NCBI RefSeq assembly: GCF_030345075.1
Contig: NZ_CP128361.1
Location: 2,728,001 to 2,792,000 of the forward strand
Direction of reading: 5' to 3'
Source of the DNA: Solwaraspora sp. WMMA2065
GTDB lineage: Bacteria; Actinomycetota; Actinomycetes; Mycobacteriales; Micromonosporaceae
Length of the DNA: 64,000 nucleotides
Below the pieces are notes generated by a model that worked only from the letters and a program-made list of their open reading frames with translations, was not told the DNA's origin and did no database searches. Made by a program: the position numbers and the translations under genes. Below are positions 27,021 through 35,800 of this stretch, in pieces (positions within the stretch are counted from its first letter, which is position 1; each line of letters opens with the position of its first letter).

Positions 27021-27380
27021 TCAGGAGAGCGGCACCTCACGCTCGGCGCCGTCACCGACGTACGGCTCGGGAGCACCGAACAGGCCGAGCAGCCCGGTCA
27101 CCCACAACTGACGGTGCACGAACCGGCTCGGCTCGGTCACCACCAGCTTGATGCCGCTCACCTCGGCCGCCTGGAAACCGGCGACCATTGCGCTGATGCC
27201 AACCGAGTCGATGAACGTCACCAGCCGCATGTTCAGCTGGATTCGGGTCGGACGGCCGTTGGTCAGTACCGCCTGCACCGCTTCGCGCACCTCGTGCGCG
27301 GTATCCACGTCGATCTCACCCTGTGGTGAAATCTCAACCACTGCACCAGGCAGCGTCGATGTGACAACCGACAGGCTCAC
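27021..27380 (-). CDS. STAS-domain anti-sigma factor antagonist
   Basis: The 119-residue protein is a single STAS domain of the SpoIIAA/RsbV type. VVEISPQGEIDVDTAHEVREAV gives the first strand and helix, and VTFIDSVGISAMVAGFQAA contains the conserved Asp-Ser pair whose Ser is phosphorylated by an anti-sigma kinase in the family. It would release a sigma factor by binding its anti-sigma kinase, but neither partner is in the window. The GTG at 27380 has GGAGGTG upstream. It lies 112 bp upstream of the Ser/Thr kinase gene on the same strand. Confidence 0.87.
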   Translation of the reverse strand: MSLSVVTSTLPGAVVEISPQGEIDVDTAHEVREAVQAVLTNGRPTRIQLNMRLVTFIDSVGISAMVAGFQAAEVSGIKLVVTEPSRFVHRQLWVTGLLGLFGAPEPYVGDGAEREVPLS

Positions 27381-27812
27381 GCGAGCACCTCCACTCGCCC
27401 ATCCGGGCGTCTCGTCAGTACGCGGGCCGCGACCGAGAGTATTCCGGTGCGGGCATCACCGCCAGCTTTCGCCGGGCCGGATCCGCATCCGACGGGCACA
27501 ATAATCGCTAACAATCAGACAACCCGCATCATAGCCCCCTGCGCGCTGAGCTACGGCACGGACACCCGGGGCACGATTCGTTGCGGCACGGGCGCCTGAG
27601 GTGCCGACCACGAACCTCGGGTACCCATCGGCCTCCGGCTCGGCGCCGGCTGTCATCCCAACAGTAGCGGTCCGGTACGACAGAAGACAGCCGTAACAGC
27701 ACGACGACAAGGGGGTTTGCCGCCGACCGGGGCTGGGCACGTGGAGGCAACCGCAGCGCGCCACGGCTCGCCGGGCGCTTCCGGCAGCCGTGGCGCTGGA
27801 GGAGGTAGCAGC
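27381..27812. other. Divergent intergenic region
   Basis: This 432-bp gap separates the divergently transcribed STAS gene and the small membrane-protein gene. No convincing coding frame, palindrome or repeat is seen. Promoters for both genes must lie here. The segment around 27495-27540 is relatively AT-rich. Confidence 0.5.
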
Positions 27813-28208
27813 ATGTTCGCGACCAACCTGATGGAGCACCGCCGCAAGCCGCAACGCATCACCGACCAGGCCTGGGCGCATCTGGTCTCGGCGGTCGACT
27901 CCGCCGGTGACGCCGCTCGACTGGCCCACCGGCACACCTCGAACCTCGCCACCGAGACCGGAGCGCGGATGGGCCCGGCCAGCGCGGAGGCGCGGCACCG
28001 GGCGCGGGCGGCCGTCGACGCGCTCGCTGGTCGTCGCCGGGCCGTGCCGTGGGCGTGGCTCGCCGGTGCGGCGGCCGCCGGAGTGGCCCTCGGCTGGCTG
28101 GCCGGGGCGATGACCCGGTCGGTGCTCCGGCCCGGCGAGCGGTCCGACGAGGCCCGCATCGAGTTCGTCGACGTGGACGAGCCGGCCGGCAGTACCCCGC
28201 GGCGGTGA
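27813..28208 (+). CDS. Small single-pass membrane protein of unknown function
   Basis: The 131-residue product starts at an ATG with GGAGGAGG (27798-27805) seven bases upstream. It has an amphipathic helical first half (WAHLVSAVDSAGDAARLAHRHT), then one hydrophobic helix near residues 78-97 (VPWAWLAGAAAAGVALGWLAG) and an acidic tail ending DVDEPAGSTPRR. The arrangement resembles YtxH/DUF-type small membrane proteins of actinobacteria. No function is assigned. Confidence 0.75.
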   Translation: MFATNLMEHRRKPQRITDQAWAHLVSAVDSAGDAARLAHRHTSNLATETGARMGPASAEARHRARAAVDALAGRRRAVPWAWLAGAAAAGVALGWLAGAMTRSVLRPGERSDEARIEFVDVDEPAGSTPRR

Positions 28209-28288
28209 CCCGGCACCGCCGCGGCACGACCGCCGGGGCGGCGTCGACCGACATCGACGCCGCCCTGGTCATGGACCCGCCACCCGGC

Positions 28289-28690
28289 TCAGTGCGTGGC
28301 GCAGCTCACCCCTGCCGGAACTGCGTTGCCCGCTGTCCAGTCGGCCAGGAAACCCGGCGTGGTGCTGCCCCCGGGACCGACCTTGAACGGCAACTCGGTC
28401 GCCTGCCAGGTGTCACCTCTGTCGGTGGAGCGCAGGATCGCGCCGTTGTTCGGGTCCCAGTCGTTGGTGTACATGCCGACTGCCGCGTACAGCCGGTTGG
28501 TCTGCACCGGGTCGGTGGCCAGGCTGAGAACACCGTTCCAGCCCCAGCGGTCCCAGCCCACCCAGTCCAGTAGTGGGATCCGCGACTGGACGGCCTCGTT
28601 CCAGCGGTAGGCACCGCCGATGTCGGTCCGGGCGTAGACGAGATCGGGTTCGGTCTCGTTGAAGACGATGCCCGGCACGAAGCCACCGCC
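28289..28690 (-). pseudogene. GH74 xyloglucanase-CBM2 gene remnant with large internal deletion
   Basis: The frame starts with GGGFVPGIVFNETEPDLVYA and continues DWVGWDRWGWNGVLSLA and NNGAILRSTDRGDTW, the N-terminal blade of GH74 xyloglucanases. After ELPFK, near 28381, it jumps to GPGGSTTPGFLADW and ends SCATH, which is the C-terminal end of a family 2 cellulose-binding module. Intact GH74-CBM2 enzymes are about 850-950 residues, so roughly 700 or more residues are missing in frame. The signal peptide is also gone, with an in-frame stop at 28754-28756. It is therefore a dead remnant, although the short frame remains open. Confidence 0.85.
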
Positions 28691-28883
28691 GGGGGTGGCC
28701 CAGGCCCCCTCTCCTGGCTTGCCGACTCCCGCAACCGGCCGATCTCCAGACGTTCACACACTCCTCGACAGGGTGTCAATAGTTTGGTCGGCAAACAAAA
28801 AAACCCCCACCACCGGCCCGTCCGGCGATGATCGGCGACGGTACGTACGCACCGGGCGGCGGCGTCGACAGTAGGCTGGCCCG

Positions 28884-29321
28884 GTGGGGCAACGGGACCA
28901 GCAGGACTGGGCGCGGCAGCGCCGGCAGGCAATCGCCGCCCACGCGGCCGACCAGCAGCGCCGCCGGGCCAGCGAGGCCCAGCAGGCCGCGGATCTGCTC
29001 GCTGACTTCGTCGCGACCGCCCGGCACCACGGAATCGCCGTGCAGAACCTGTCCGCCCGACCACACCACGGCCGGGGCCGGTACCGGACCGGGCTGCACG
29101 GCTGGTATCTGAAATCGGACCGCACCCTGGCCGTCGGTACGGACGGGAAGCTCTACCTGTTGACCGTCCCGGCCAGCCTGCGGTCCAGGCTGACCGGCGC
29201 ACGCGTCTCCCCGATGGAGCCACGACTGGTGATCGGTGCCGGTGGTCGCGACGGCGAGTCCATCCCGCTCGCCACCCTGCTCGACCGGCGGCTCGCCGCG
29301 GGCCCCGGGCAGTCCCGCTGA
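28884..29321 (+). CDS. Conserved actinobacterial protein of unknown function
   Basis: The 145-residue protein begins with a long basic and Gln/Ala-rich helix (residues about 1-50, likely coiled coil), followed by a compact region with HGWYLKSDRTLAVGTDGKLYLLTVP, which reads as beta-strands, and a C-terminal helix. The family is seen in Micromonospora-like genomes but no function is known to me. The GTG at 28884 has no ribosome site; TAGGCT lies at 28872-28877, six bases upstream, exactly as for gltX, suggesting a leaderless transcript. Confidence 0.75.
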   Translation: MGQRDQQDWARQRRQAIAAHAADQQRRRASEAQQAADLLADFVATARHHGIAVQNLSARPHHGRGRYRTGLHGWYLKSDRTLAVGTDGKLYLLTVPASLRSRLTGARVSPMEPRLVIGAGGRDGESIPLATLLDRRLAAGPGQSR

Positions 29322-29497
29322 CCGGAGACGCACCCTGTCCTCGATTGGACATGACCAGACGCTGGTTACTCTCCGCTGTCAAGCATAAGCTTCAAGTCAC
29401 TTGCCGTTCTGCTCGGGCCCGGCGGACGGCACCGGTTCCATCCCTTTCGGCAGCCCGCGTCCACGCCGCGGAATGCCAATCTGCGAGGAGTCCCACC

Positions 29498-29914
29498 ATG
29501 TCCGAGTCATTCAGCGCAGAACGCGACGCCGGCATCACCGAACAGCCGCCGGTGTCCAAGACCGAACGGGAGCAGGCCAGCATCGCGCTGGTCCCCGCCA
29601 CCACGTCCGGAATGCCGCCGACCGCCCAGAGCTTCTTCGCAGTCGTCAACGCGAACGGCAGCCTGGCCCGTGGCTTCGGCGCGGTCTCCGCGACCCGTCT
29701 CGCCACCGGCACGTACCAGGTAGTCTTCAGCCACAACCTGACCGGGTCGGCCTACGTCGGCAGCATCGGTCTGTCCGGCAGCCTCGGCGCGTCAGCACCG
29801 GGTGAGATCACCGTCGTGGGTCGGGCCGGCGTCCCCAACGGGGTGTTCATTCAGACCTTCACCAGCGCCGGAGTACTGGCCGACCGTGGCTTCCACCTGG
29901 CGATCCTCTCCTGA
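29498..29914 (+). CDS. Small protein with a beta-rich repeat-like domain, unknown function
   Basis: The 138-residue product starts at an ATG with GAGGAG (29485-29490) seven bases upstream. The first 40 residues are polar and probably disordered. The remainder (AQSFFAVVNANGSLARGFGA, GTYQVVFSHNLTGSAYVGSIG, PNGVFIQTFTSAGVLADRGF) is a beta-rich domain like those found in actinobacterial surface or phage-tail-like proteins. No signal peptide is present. A perfect hairpin follows the gene. Confidence 0.7.
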   Translation: MSESFSAERDAGITEQPPVSKTEREQASIALVPATTSGMPPTAQSFFAVVNANGSLARGFGAVSATRLATGTYQVVFSHNLTGSAYVGSIGLSGSLGASAPGEITVVGRAGVPNGVFIQTFTSAGVLADRGFHLAILS

Positions 29915-29962
29915 CCGGCCGGTTTTGTTGATCAGCCCAGAACCGTCGTACGACCGGAACGG

Positions 29963-29999
29963 CTGCGGGCCCGGACTCGTTCGGAGTCCGGGCCCGCAG
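29963..29999. terminator. Bidirectional hairpin terminator
   Basis: A 16-bp perfect stem (left arm starts CTGCGGGCCCGGACTC at 29963, right arm ends at 29999) has a 5-nt loop. It separates two convergent genes and lies 21 bp before the stop of the Asn/Asp-repeat protein gene. Confidence 0.85.
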
Positions 30000-30020
30000 A
30001 TCGTTGAGCTACCAGGTTGG

Positions 30021-31319
30021 TCAGTTCACTTCGATCCGGACCGAGTCGAAGGCTGGCGTCTGATTGGCCCGCTCCGACATCGGCAGCCGGTGCGAACCGT
30101 CACCGGCCCAGACGGAGCACTGCGCGGTACCGGACTGCGGCATTCCCGAGACCTGGATGGTGATCTGGTCCGGCTCGCGACCGCCGCCGCCGTCCTCGGT
30201 CGCCACGAAGAACTCCGGCGCCGGAGCCGGGTCGGGCGCGACCTCGGTCGACTGCAGCATCCGGCACGCGGTGTGGAAGTGACCACGGGTCAGGCCCTGC
30301 TCGTCGAGCAGCGAGCTCTCGACGTAGTAGCCACCCTGAGCCGCCGGGAGGAAACGGTCCCGGACCAAGTTACGAGTGCTGACCCGGATGGTGAACGGCT
30401 CATCCACGCCGACCTCGTCCGGGAACTCGGTGATCAGCAGCGACGGGTTGTTGGCCGCCGCGCCGACCTCACCGAACTGCGTGTCGATACAGCGGTTGCC
30501 GACCTGGAAGCCGTCGTGGTCGTCCAGGTTGCTGTCGTCACAGCTGTTGGCCAGAATCTCCAGCCCGTTGTCGCCGTCGTTGTTGCCGTCGTTGTCGTTA
30601 CCGTCGTTGTTGTTGCCCTCGTCTCCGCCACCGTCGTTGTCGTTACCGTCGTTGTCGTTACCGTCGTTGTCGTTACCGTCGTTGTCGTTACCGTCGTTGT
30701 TGTCCGGGCGGTTGACGAGTTCGCAGGTGGCCAGCTCGTCGAGCCCGCGCGGACGCGGCGCGACCCGGCCGATGGCGATCTCGATCCGGTCCAGGGTGGC
30801 GGCCCGCTTACTGGCCAGCGGGCCGAGGATGGCGTTGTTGATGAAGTTCGGCCCACCCTCGCCTACGCTACTTGCGAGCCGGTTGTTAGCCTCCTCGATC
30901 TGGTTCTCCAGCAGGCCGAGGTTGCGCTCCACCTCGGTACGCGCCGCAGCGGGGACCTCCGGCAGACTGTCCACTACGGATGGGCACTCGATGGTCGGAG
31001 CCGCGACGAGGGTCGTACCGCTTTCACACTCCTCGAGCGTGATCTGTCCGTCACCCCAGTGGTGCCGCACCTCGCGGCCGTTCTCCTGGGTCACCGTGGT
31101 GGTCACGCCGCCTTCAGCAGTGGAGCCAGGGCTCGGGGCCACACACTCCGAGGCGGTACGCAGCTGGTCGTTGGCAGATGAGACCTGAGTGACCGCGACG
31201 ATGCCCGCGAACACCGTGACCGTACCGAGGACAGCGATGATGCGTTTGTTGCGGCCACTGACAGTGCGCTGGTTTCGGCCACGCGGGGTCGAACTGCGCC
31301 GTTGTGCCGACCTGTACAT
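30021..31319 (-). CDS. Exported protein with Asn/Asp/Gly repeats
   Basis: The 432-residue protein has a basic N-terminus (about 28 residues) and one hydrophobic segment (RIIAVLGTVTVFAGIVAVTQVSSA), either a signal peptide or an anchor. It continues with an extracytoplasmic domain containing a conserved-looking pair of Cys, a low-complexity tract of NDNDG units at about residues 205-250, and a C-terminal beta-domain (ITIQVSGMPQSGTAQCSVW). Related secreted proteins occur in other actinomycetes without known role. Asp-rich repeats could bind calcium or act as spacer. At DNA level the tract is a 15-bp tandem repeat between about 30571 and 30710. Confidence 0.78.
   Translation of the reverse strand: MYRSAQRRSSTPRGRNQRTVSGRNKRIIAVLGTVTVFAGIVAVTQVSSANDQLRTASECVAPSPGSTAEGGVTTTVTQENGREVRHHWGDGQITLEECESGTTLVAAPTIECPSVVDSLPEVPAAARTEVERNLGLLENQIEEANNRLASSVGEGGPNFINNAILGPLASKRAATLDRIEIAIGRVAPRPRGLDELATCELVNRPDNNDGNDNDGNDNDGNDNDGNDNDGGGDEGNNNDGNDNDGNNDGDNGLEILANSCDDSNLDDHDGFQVGNRCIDTQFGEVGAAANNPSLLITEFPDEVGVDEPFTIRVSTRNLVRDRFLPAAQGGYYVESSLLDEQGLTRGHFHTACRMLQSTEVAPDPAPAPEFFVATEDGGGGREPDQITIQVSGMPQSGTAQCSVWAGDGSHRLPMSERANQTPAFDSVRIEVN
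30571..30710. repeat. 15-bp tandem repeat tract inside the exported protein gene
   Basis: Units like CCGTCGTTGTCGTTA recur in register, encoding NDNDG on the minus strand. Since unit length is a multiple of three, copy-number changes keep the reading frame. Confidence 0.85.
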
Positions 31320-31782
31320 GGGGGTTACCTACTCCTTCTCGTCGAGGGCGGCGCGGTTGACAGGCGTCGTCCGGTGGGGCAGCCGTGTTCTGCTGGCTGG
31401 TCAAACGGGTGCCTTCAAACGCCCACTTCCATTGCCGGAACGAGTTCGCACCACGTTTACGGGAAGCCACGCTAAAAGTGAGATCTCTGGGCTGTCAAGC
31501 AGCCCGATCCCGTATCCGGGGTGTCTCACGGTTAGTGGAAAATTGGCGGGCATCCCTCAACCCGCCGACATCATACTTTCGGTCAATGGGCCGGGTTCAA
31601 CATCGGCTCAAGAATCTTGTTTCGGCAGCTCAGGGTCGTCCGGCGGGCACGGGCCGTATTCACCTCGTTCGACCGACAAGACGGATCACGTACCGCAAGC
31701 GACCACCTGGGAACTCAGTGGAATCGCGCCGGGTCGAGCCGATCCCGCAGTGAGAAAATCCACCCGCCGGGCGATCGCAGGG
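31320..31782. other. Non-coding region upstream of the Asn/Asp-repeat gene
   Basis: This gap of about 460 bp has lower GC than its surroundings in its middle part. It contains the promoter of the minus-strand exported protein gene. No coding frame with a plausible product or ribosome site was found on either strand. Confidence 0.5.
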
Positions 31783-31814
31783 GTGCGCCGCACCGGCGGA
31801 CCGGTGCGGCGCAC
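31783..31814 (-). terminator. Hairpin terminator of the protease gene
   Basis: Perfect 14-bp arms GTGCGCCGCACCGG and CCGGTGCGGCGCAC flank a CGGA tetraloop, 29 bp beyond the protease stop. Confidence 0.85.
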
Positions 31815-31843
31815 GAAAGGGTAGGGGATCAGGCTGGTACGGG

Positions 31844-32602
31844 TCAGGCAGGCAGTCCGCCCACCTGGGTGTCGATCCAGGAGCGGATCGACGGCAGGTC
31901 GCCGTAGATTGACGGGCCGGTGGCACAGGTGGAGTTGTTGTTGCCGGCGCGGCTGGTGGCCCCGATCAGGTACCACCGGCCGGAGACCATCCGGACCTGC
32001 GGACCGCCAGAGTCGCCGTAGCAGGCACCGGCGTTTCCGTTGGTGTTGTTGGTGCAGATCTCATAGCCGGCGTCGATGCCGAGACACCGGCTGTCCGCCA
32101 CGATCGAAGTGTCCAACTCGTGGGCGACGGTCGGGGCCGAGCCGCAGCCACGGGGAGCGCAGGTCTGGCCCCAGCCGATGATCCGGGTGGCGGTGCCGAC
32201 CGCCCCGGAGGCGGTCGGGATCGGTGCCGGAGCATAGCTGACCGAGCTGGCCAGCTGCATCAGCTTGACGTCGATCCGCGGGTGGTTGACCGCGCGGATC
32301 ACCCGGACCACCGTGCCGCCGCTGGTCCGGTTGACGCTGCCCACCCGTACGGAGCTCGGGGTCGGGCAGTGCCTGGCGGTGACCACCCAGTTCGACTTGA
32401 TCAGGGAGCCGGTGCAGCCAGAGGTGTAGACCATGAACGGGTAGTTCTCGGTAGCCGGACGGCCGTTCACCACCAGGATGCCGATCTCGTCGGCGGTGCT
32501 GGACGGCGGCGCGGCCTGCGCCGTGGTGGCCGGCAGCACAAGGCTGGCGGCGACGAACCCGGTGGCCAGCAGCATCCGGGACAGGAGCGGGAGTGCCTTC
32601 AT
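31844..32602 (-). CDS. Secreted trypsin-like serine protease (S1)
   Basis: The 252-residue preproprotein has a signal peptide ending near TTAQA (residue 30), a short propeptide and then a chymotrypsin fold. The catalytic triad is visible as VVTARHC (His), HPRIDVKLMQL (Asp) and CYGDSGGPQ (Ser). Six or more Cys suggest disulfides. The mature start around IGILVVNGRPA differs from the canonical IVGG, and the Asp six residues before the active Ser, typical for trypsin specificity, is not evident, so specificity is uncertain. It is a secreted peptidase with its own terminator. Confidence 0.87.
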   Translation of the reverse strand: MKALPLLSRMLLATGFVAASLVLPATTAQAAPPSSTADEIGILVVNGRPATENYPFMVYTSGCTGSLIKSNWVVTARHCPTPSSVRVGSVNRTSGGTVVRVIRAVNHPRIDVKLMQLASSVSYAPAPIPTASGAVGTATRIIGWGQTCAPRGCGSAPTVAHELDTSIVADSRCLGIDAGYEICTNNTNGNAGACYGDSGGPQVRMVSGRWYLIGATSRAGNNNSTCATGPSIYGDLPSIRSWIDTQVGGLPA

Positions 32603-32893
32603 CGTGCGGTGTCCTCATCGTCAGGGGGGTACGCGCCGACCCGATGGGCGGCGCGGCGACAGAACAGGTTGTTCGGCCTTGTCGGACAGGCGCTGCTGGG
32701 TACCCGATGCGAATACTATCGACAAACGACGATACTTCAATGCTTCTGGGGATACCGGTCCTGCCCTATTTCCGGGTGATGGCACGCCCGGACGCCAGCT
32801 GTCACAGGGTGAGGTCGGCTGGGATCGCCCCGGCGCGTCGGCGACCCGTGCGACCATGCGGATGCCTCCCGGTGCTGCCGCGCGGAGGTGACC

Positions 32894-35800
32894 ATGCCGG
32901 AGGATCGACGTCCCACACCGGAGGAGAACGCCCTACCCAACCGCCGTGAGCTGCGGATCGCCCTCGCCATGCGCGGCGGCGTCAGCCTGGCGGTCTGGAT
33001 CGGTGGGGCCGTCGCGGAGCTGGACGTGCTGCGTCGGACCACACCCGACCCGCGGGGCACCGCGACCCTGCAGCGGGGGAAGTCCCCGGAACGTCCCGCC
33101 CAGCAGCAGCGGGCCGAGATCTATGCCAGCATGCTCCGGCTCGCCCGCTACGACGAGGTCAAGATCGACGTACTCGCCGGCGCCAGTGCCGGCGGTCTCA
33201 ACGCCGTCGTGTACGGCGTGGCTCAGTGCGTCGGCTCGACCGTCGACGCGGTCCGCAACCTCTGGCTCGACGACGCCGATCTGTGGCGGATGATGCGGCA
33301 GCCTCGCCCGGTCGGTCGGGTGCCGTCGCTGCTGGCCGGCGACAGGTATCTCTACCACCGCATCTGCCGGGCGCTCTACCGGCTGCGCGACCAGGGCCAC
33401 TGCGGGCTCGCCACCGACGACATGACCGTCGACCTGTCCGCCACCCTGCTGGCCCAGGATCAGAACCAGGAACGCAGCCTGGCCGAGGGGCAGGCCCAGT
33501 TCCACTTCACCCGCCGCGACGCTCCGCTCGACACCGGGATCACCGACTTTCCCGGACCCGCCGACCGACCGGACGCCACCGATCATCCGTGCGACGATCC
33601 GCCGCACCCGGTCAAGTACCGGCTGGACCGGCTCGCCCTTGCCGCCCGCGCCACCTCGTCGTTTCCCGGGGCGTTCGAACCCGCGTCGATCCATGCCGTC
33701 GCCGGTCACCACAACAAGCTGGAGTACGGCAGCGGCACGGACCGGACCTCGGTGCCGGAGATGTCGATGGTCTTCTCCGGACTACGGCCGCGGGGAACCA
33801 GCCTGCACATCGGGTCCGAACCGTACTACGTGGTCGATGGGGGAATCTTCGACAACATCCCGATCCGACGGGCGCTGCTGGCGATCTGCCGGACCGCAGC
33901 CGTCTCCCCCACCGATCGACGGTTGATATACCTGGATCCGGATCCGTCGCCGTCGGCTCGTAGCTCCCCGACTCAGCCGGACAGCAAGGGCGCCCTGCAC
34001 TGGCTCCGGGTGCTGCTGCGGGCGATCGCGTTGAAGCAACGCACCGAGACCGAGGAGGGCGAACTCGGGCACGTCCGAAGCACCAACGACATCGGCCTCG
34101 CCGCCCAGATCCGGCAGCACCTCATCACCCAGCAGATCACGCTCACCAGAGCGCGTCGCCGGCCGCTGGGCAGCTGGCGACCGCCGGCCTGTGAGTGCCG
34201 GACCTGCCGCCGGACCATGATCAGCGACCGCGTCGTCAAACGTGACGGCGATCCACCGCCACCGCTGCCGGATCATTACCGCGACTATCGACACTCCGTC
34301 GACGCTCAAAAGATCGCCGAGATTCTCACGAAGCCGGCGGAGTACTCCATCGGCCGACCCGCACTGTCCGGACCGTATCAGGTTCTCGGCGAGTACGAGG
34401 CGCTGAACATCCAGGCACAACTCGACGACATCTACCACCAGGGGACAGTAGACGAGGAGGAATTTCAGGACATTGAGGCGGCCTACAGCGCGACTACCAT
34501 GCTGATCTCCTGGATCCGTGCACTCGAGGAGAAGAATCGCAATTCCGATTACCGCGACGACCGGGCAGCGGGCGACGAGGCCGTCAAATGCCTACGCGAG
34601 GTCAAGCACAAAGTCTACCGGCTGCTGGAGCTGGCCGACCACATCCGTGACCTGGCCGGCGCGGAACTGCTCCGGGACTTCCAGGGACCGGGCGGCGCGC
34701 TGGAGAACCCGGATCTGCTGGCCGCCACCCGGCGGGCGCGCGCCCTGCAAAAAAGCCTGCCGGGTCTCCCCGACAAACTCCGCCGGGCGATAGTTGACGG
34801 GCAATGCGACAGCCAACAGTTCAACCGCATGCTGTTCGAACAGTACCCGGCGAAGTACATGGCCCGGGAAGTCGACATGTCAAGCCCCGGGACGACCGCG
34901 CTGGAAGAAATCTGGACGCTGGCCGAGGACCTGAAAGGAGAGTTGCTGGAGATCGGCCAACCGATCGCCAGGCGGAAACTGCGCAGCGACGACGAACTGT
35001 GCCCGAAGGACCGGCGGGCCTGGTGCGACTCGGCATTCAAGGACGTCCACGATTCATCGCTACGCAAATTGAGCATCAAGAAGCTGCACACCATCTTCGC
35101 GGTTGCCGGCGGCGTGCCGGGAGTGCAACCCGTCGTCCATTACCACAAGATCACCGGTAACCAGGAGAGCCCACTGCAGCAGAAGTTCCGCAACATCGAC
35201 TGCAGCGAACGCCGCAAGCGCCTGACCGAGCGGCTGCGCACCGGCCGACTCGACCCAGCCGATCCGGTGATCAACTCCCGTGCCAAGCTGGCCGGTACCA
35301 CACTGCACAACTTCGGAGCCTTCCTCCGCCGGTCGTGGCGGGCCAACGACTGGGCCTGGGGCCGGCTGGACGCCGCCGCCGGCATCACCGACATGATCAT
35401 CGACAAGCTCTGCGGCTGCTGCGACGACAACGAGCTCAACCGCGTCTGGCAGCGATGGGTCCAGGAGCCCGTCCCCGGCGTGTCGGGGCGGGAGTGGCGG
35501 CGGATTCTCACCGGCAGCAACGGTGACCTGCCGCCCGTGCCCACCAGGATGAGCCGCCTGCAGCCCGACCAGCGGGAGTGTCTCAAGCGTGCGCTGAAGA
35601 GCTGGCTGCAGTACCAGATCCTGTTGGAGGAGGACCAGGAGGCCAGGGAGACGGGCCGGTCCGACGACCCCGACCAACCCCGGCAGCCAGCGGCGATGGA
35701 CCACTGGGAGCAACTCACCAACCGGGTGTCCCGCGGCAACGAAGGCGTCCGCGACCTTCCGGTCGCCTACCGCTACGGTCTGTCCAGCCGGGCGGTCCAC

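Noticed and set aside
30571-30710. CRISPR-like reading of the 15-bp repeats
   Set aside because: The repeats are a coding low-complexity tract (NDNDG) inside an exported protein gene.
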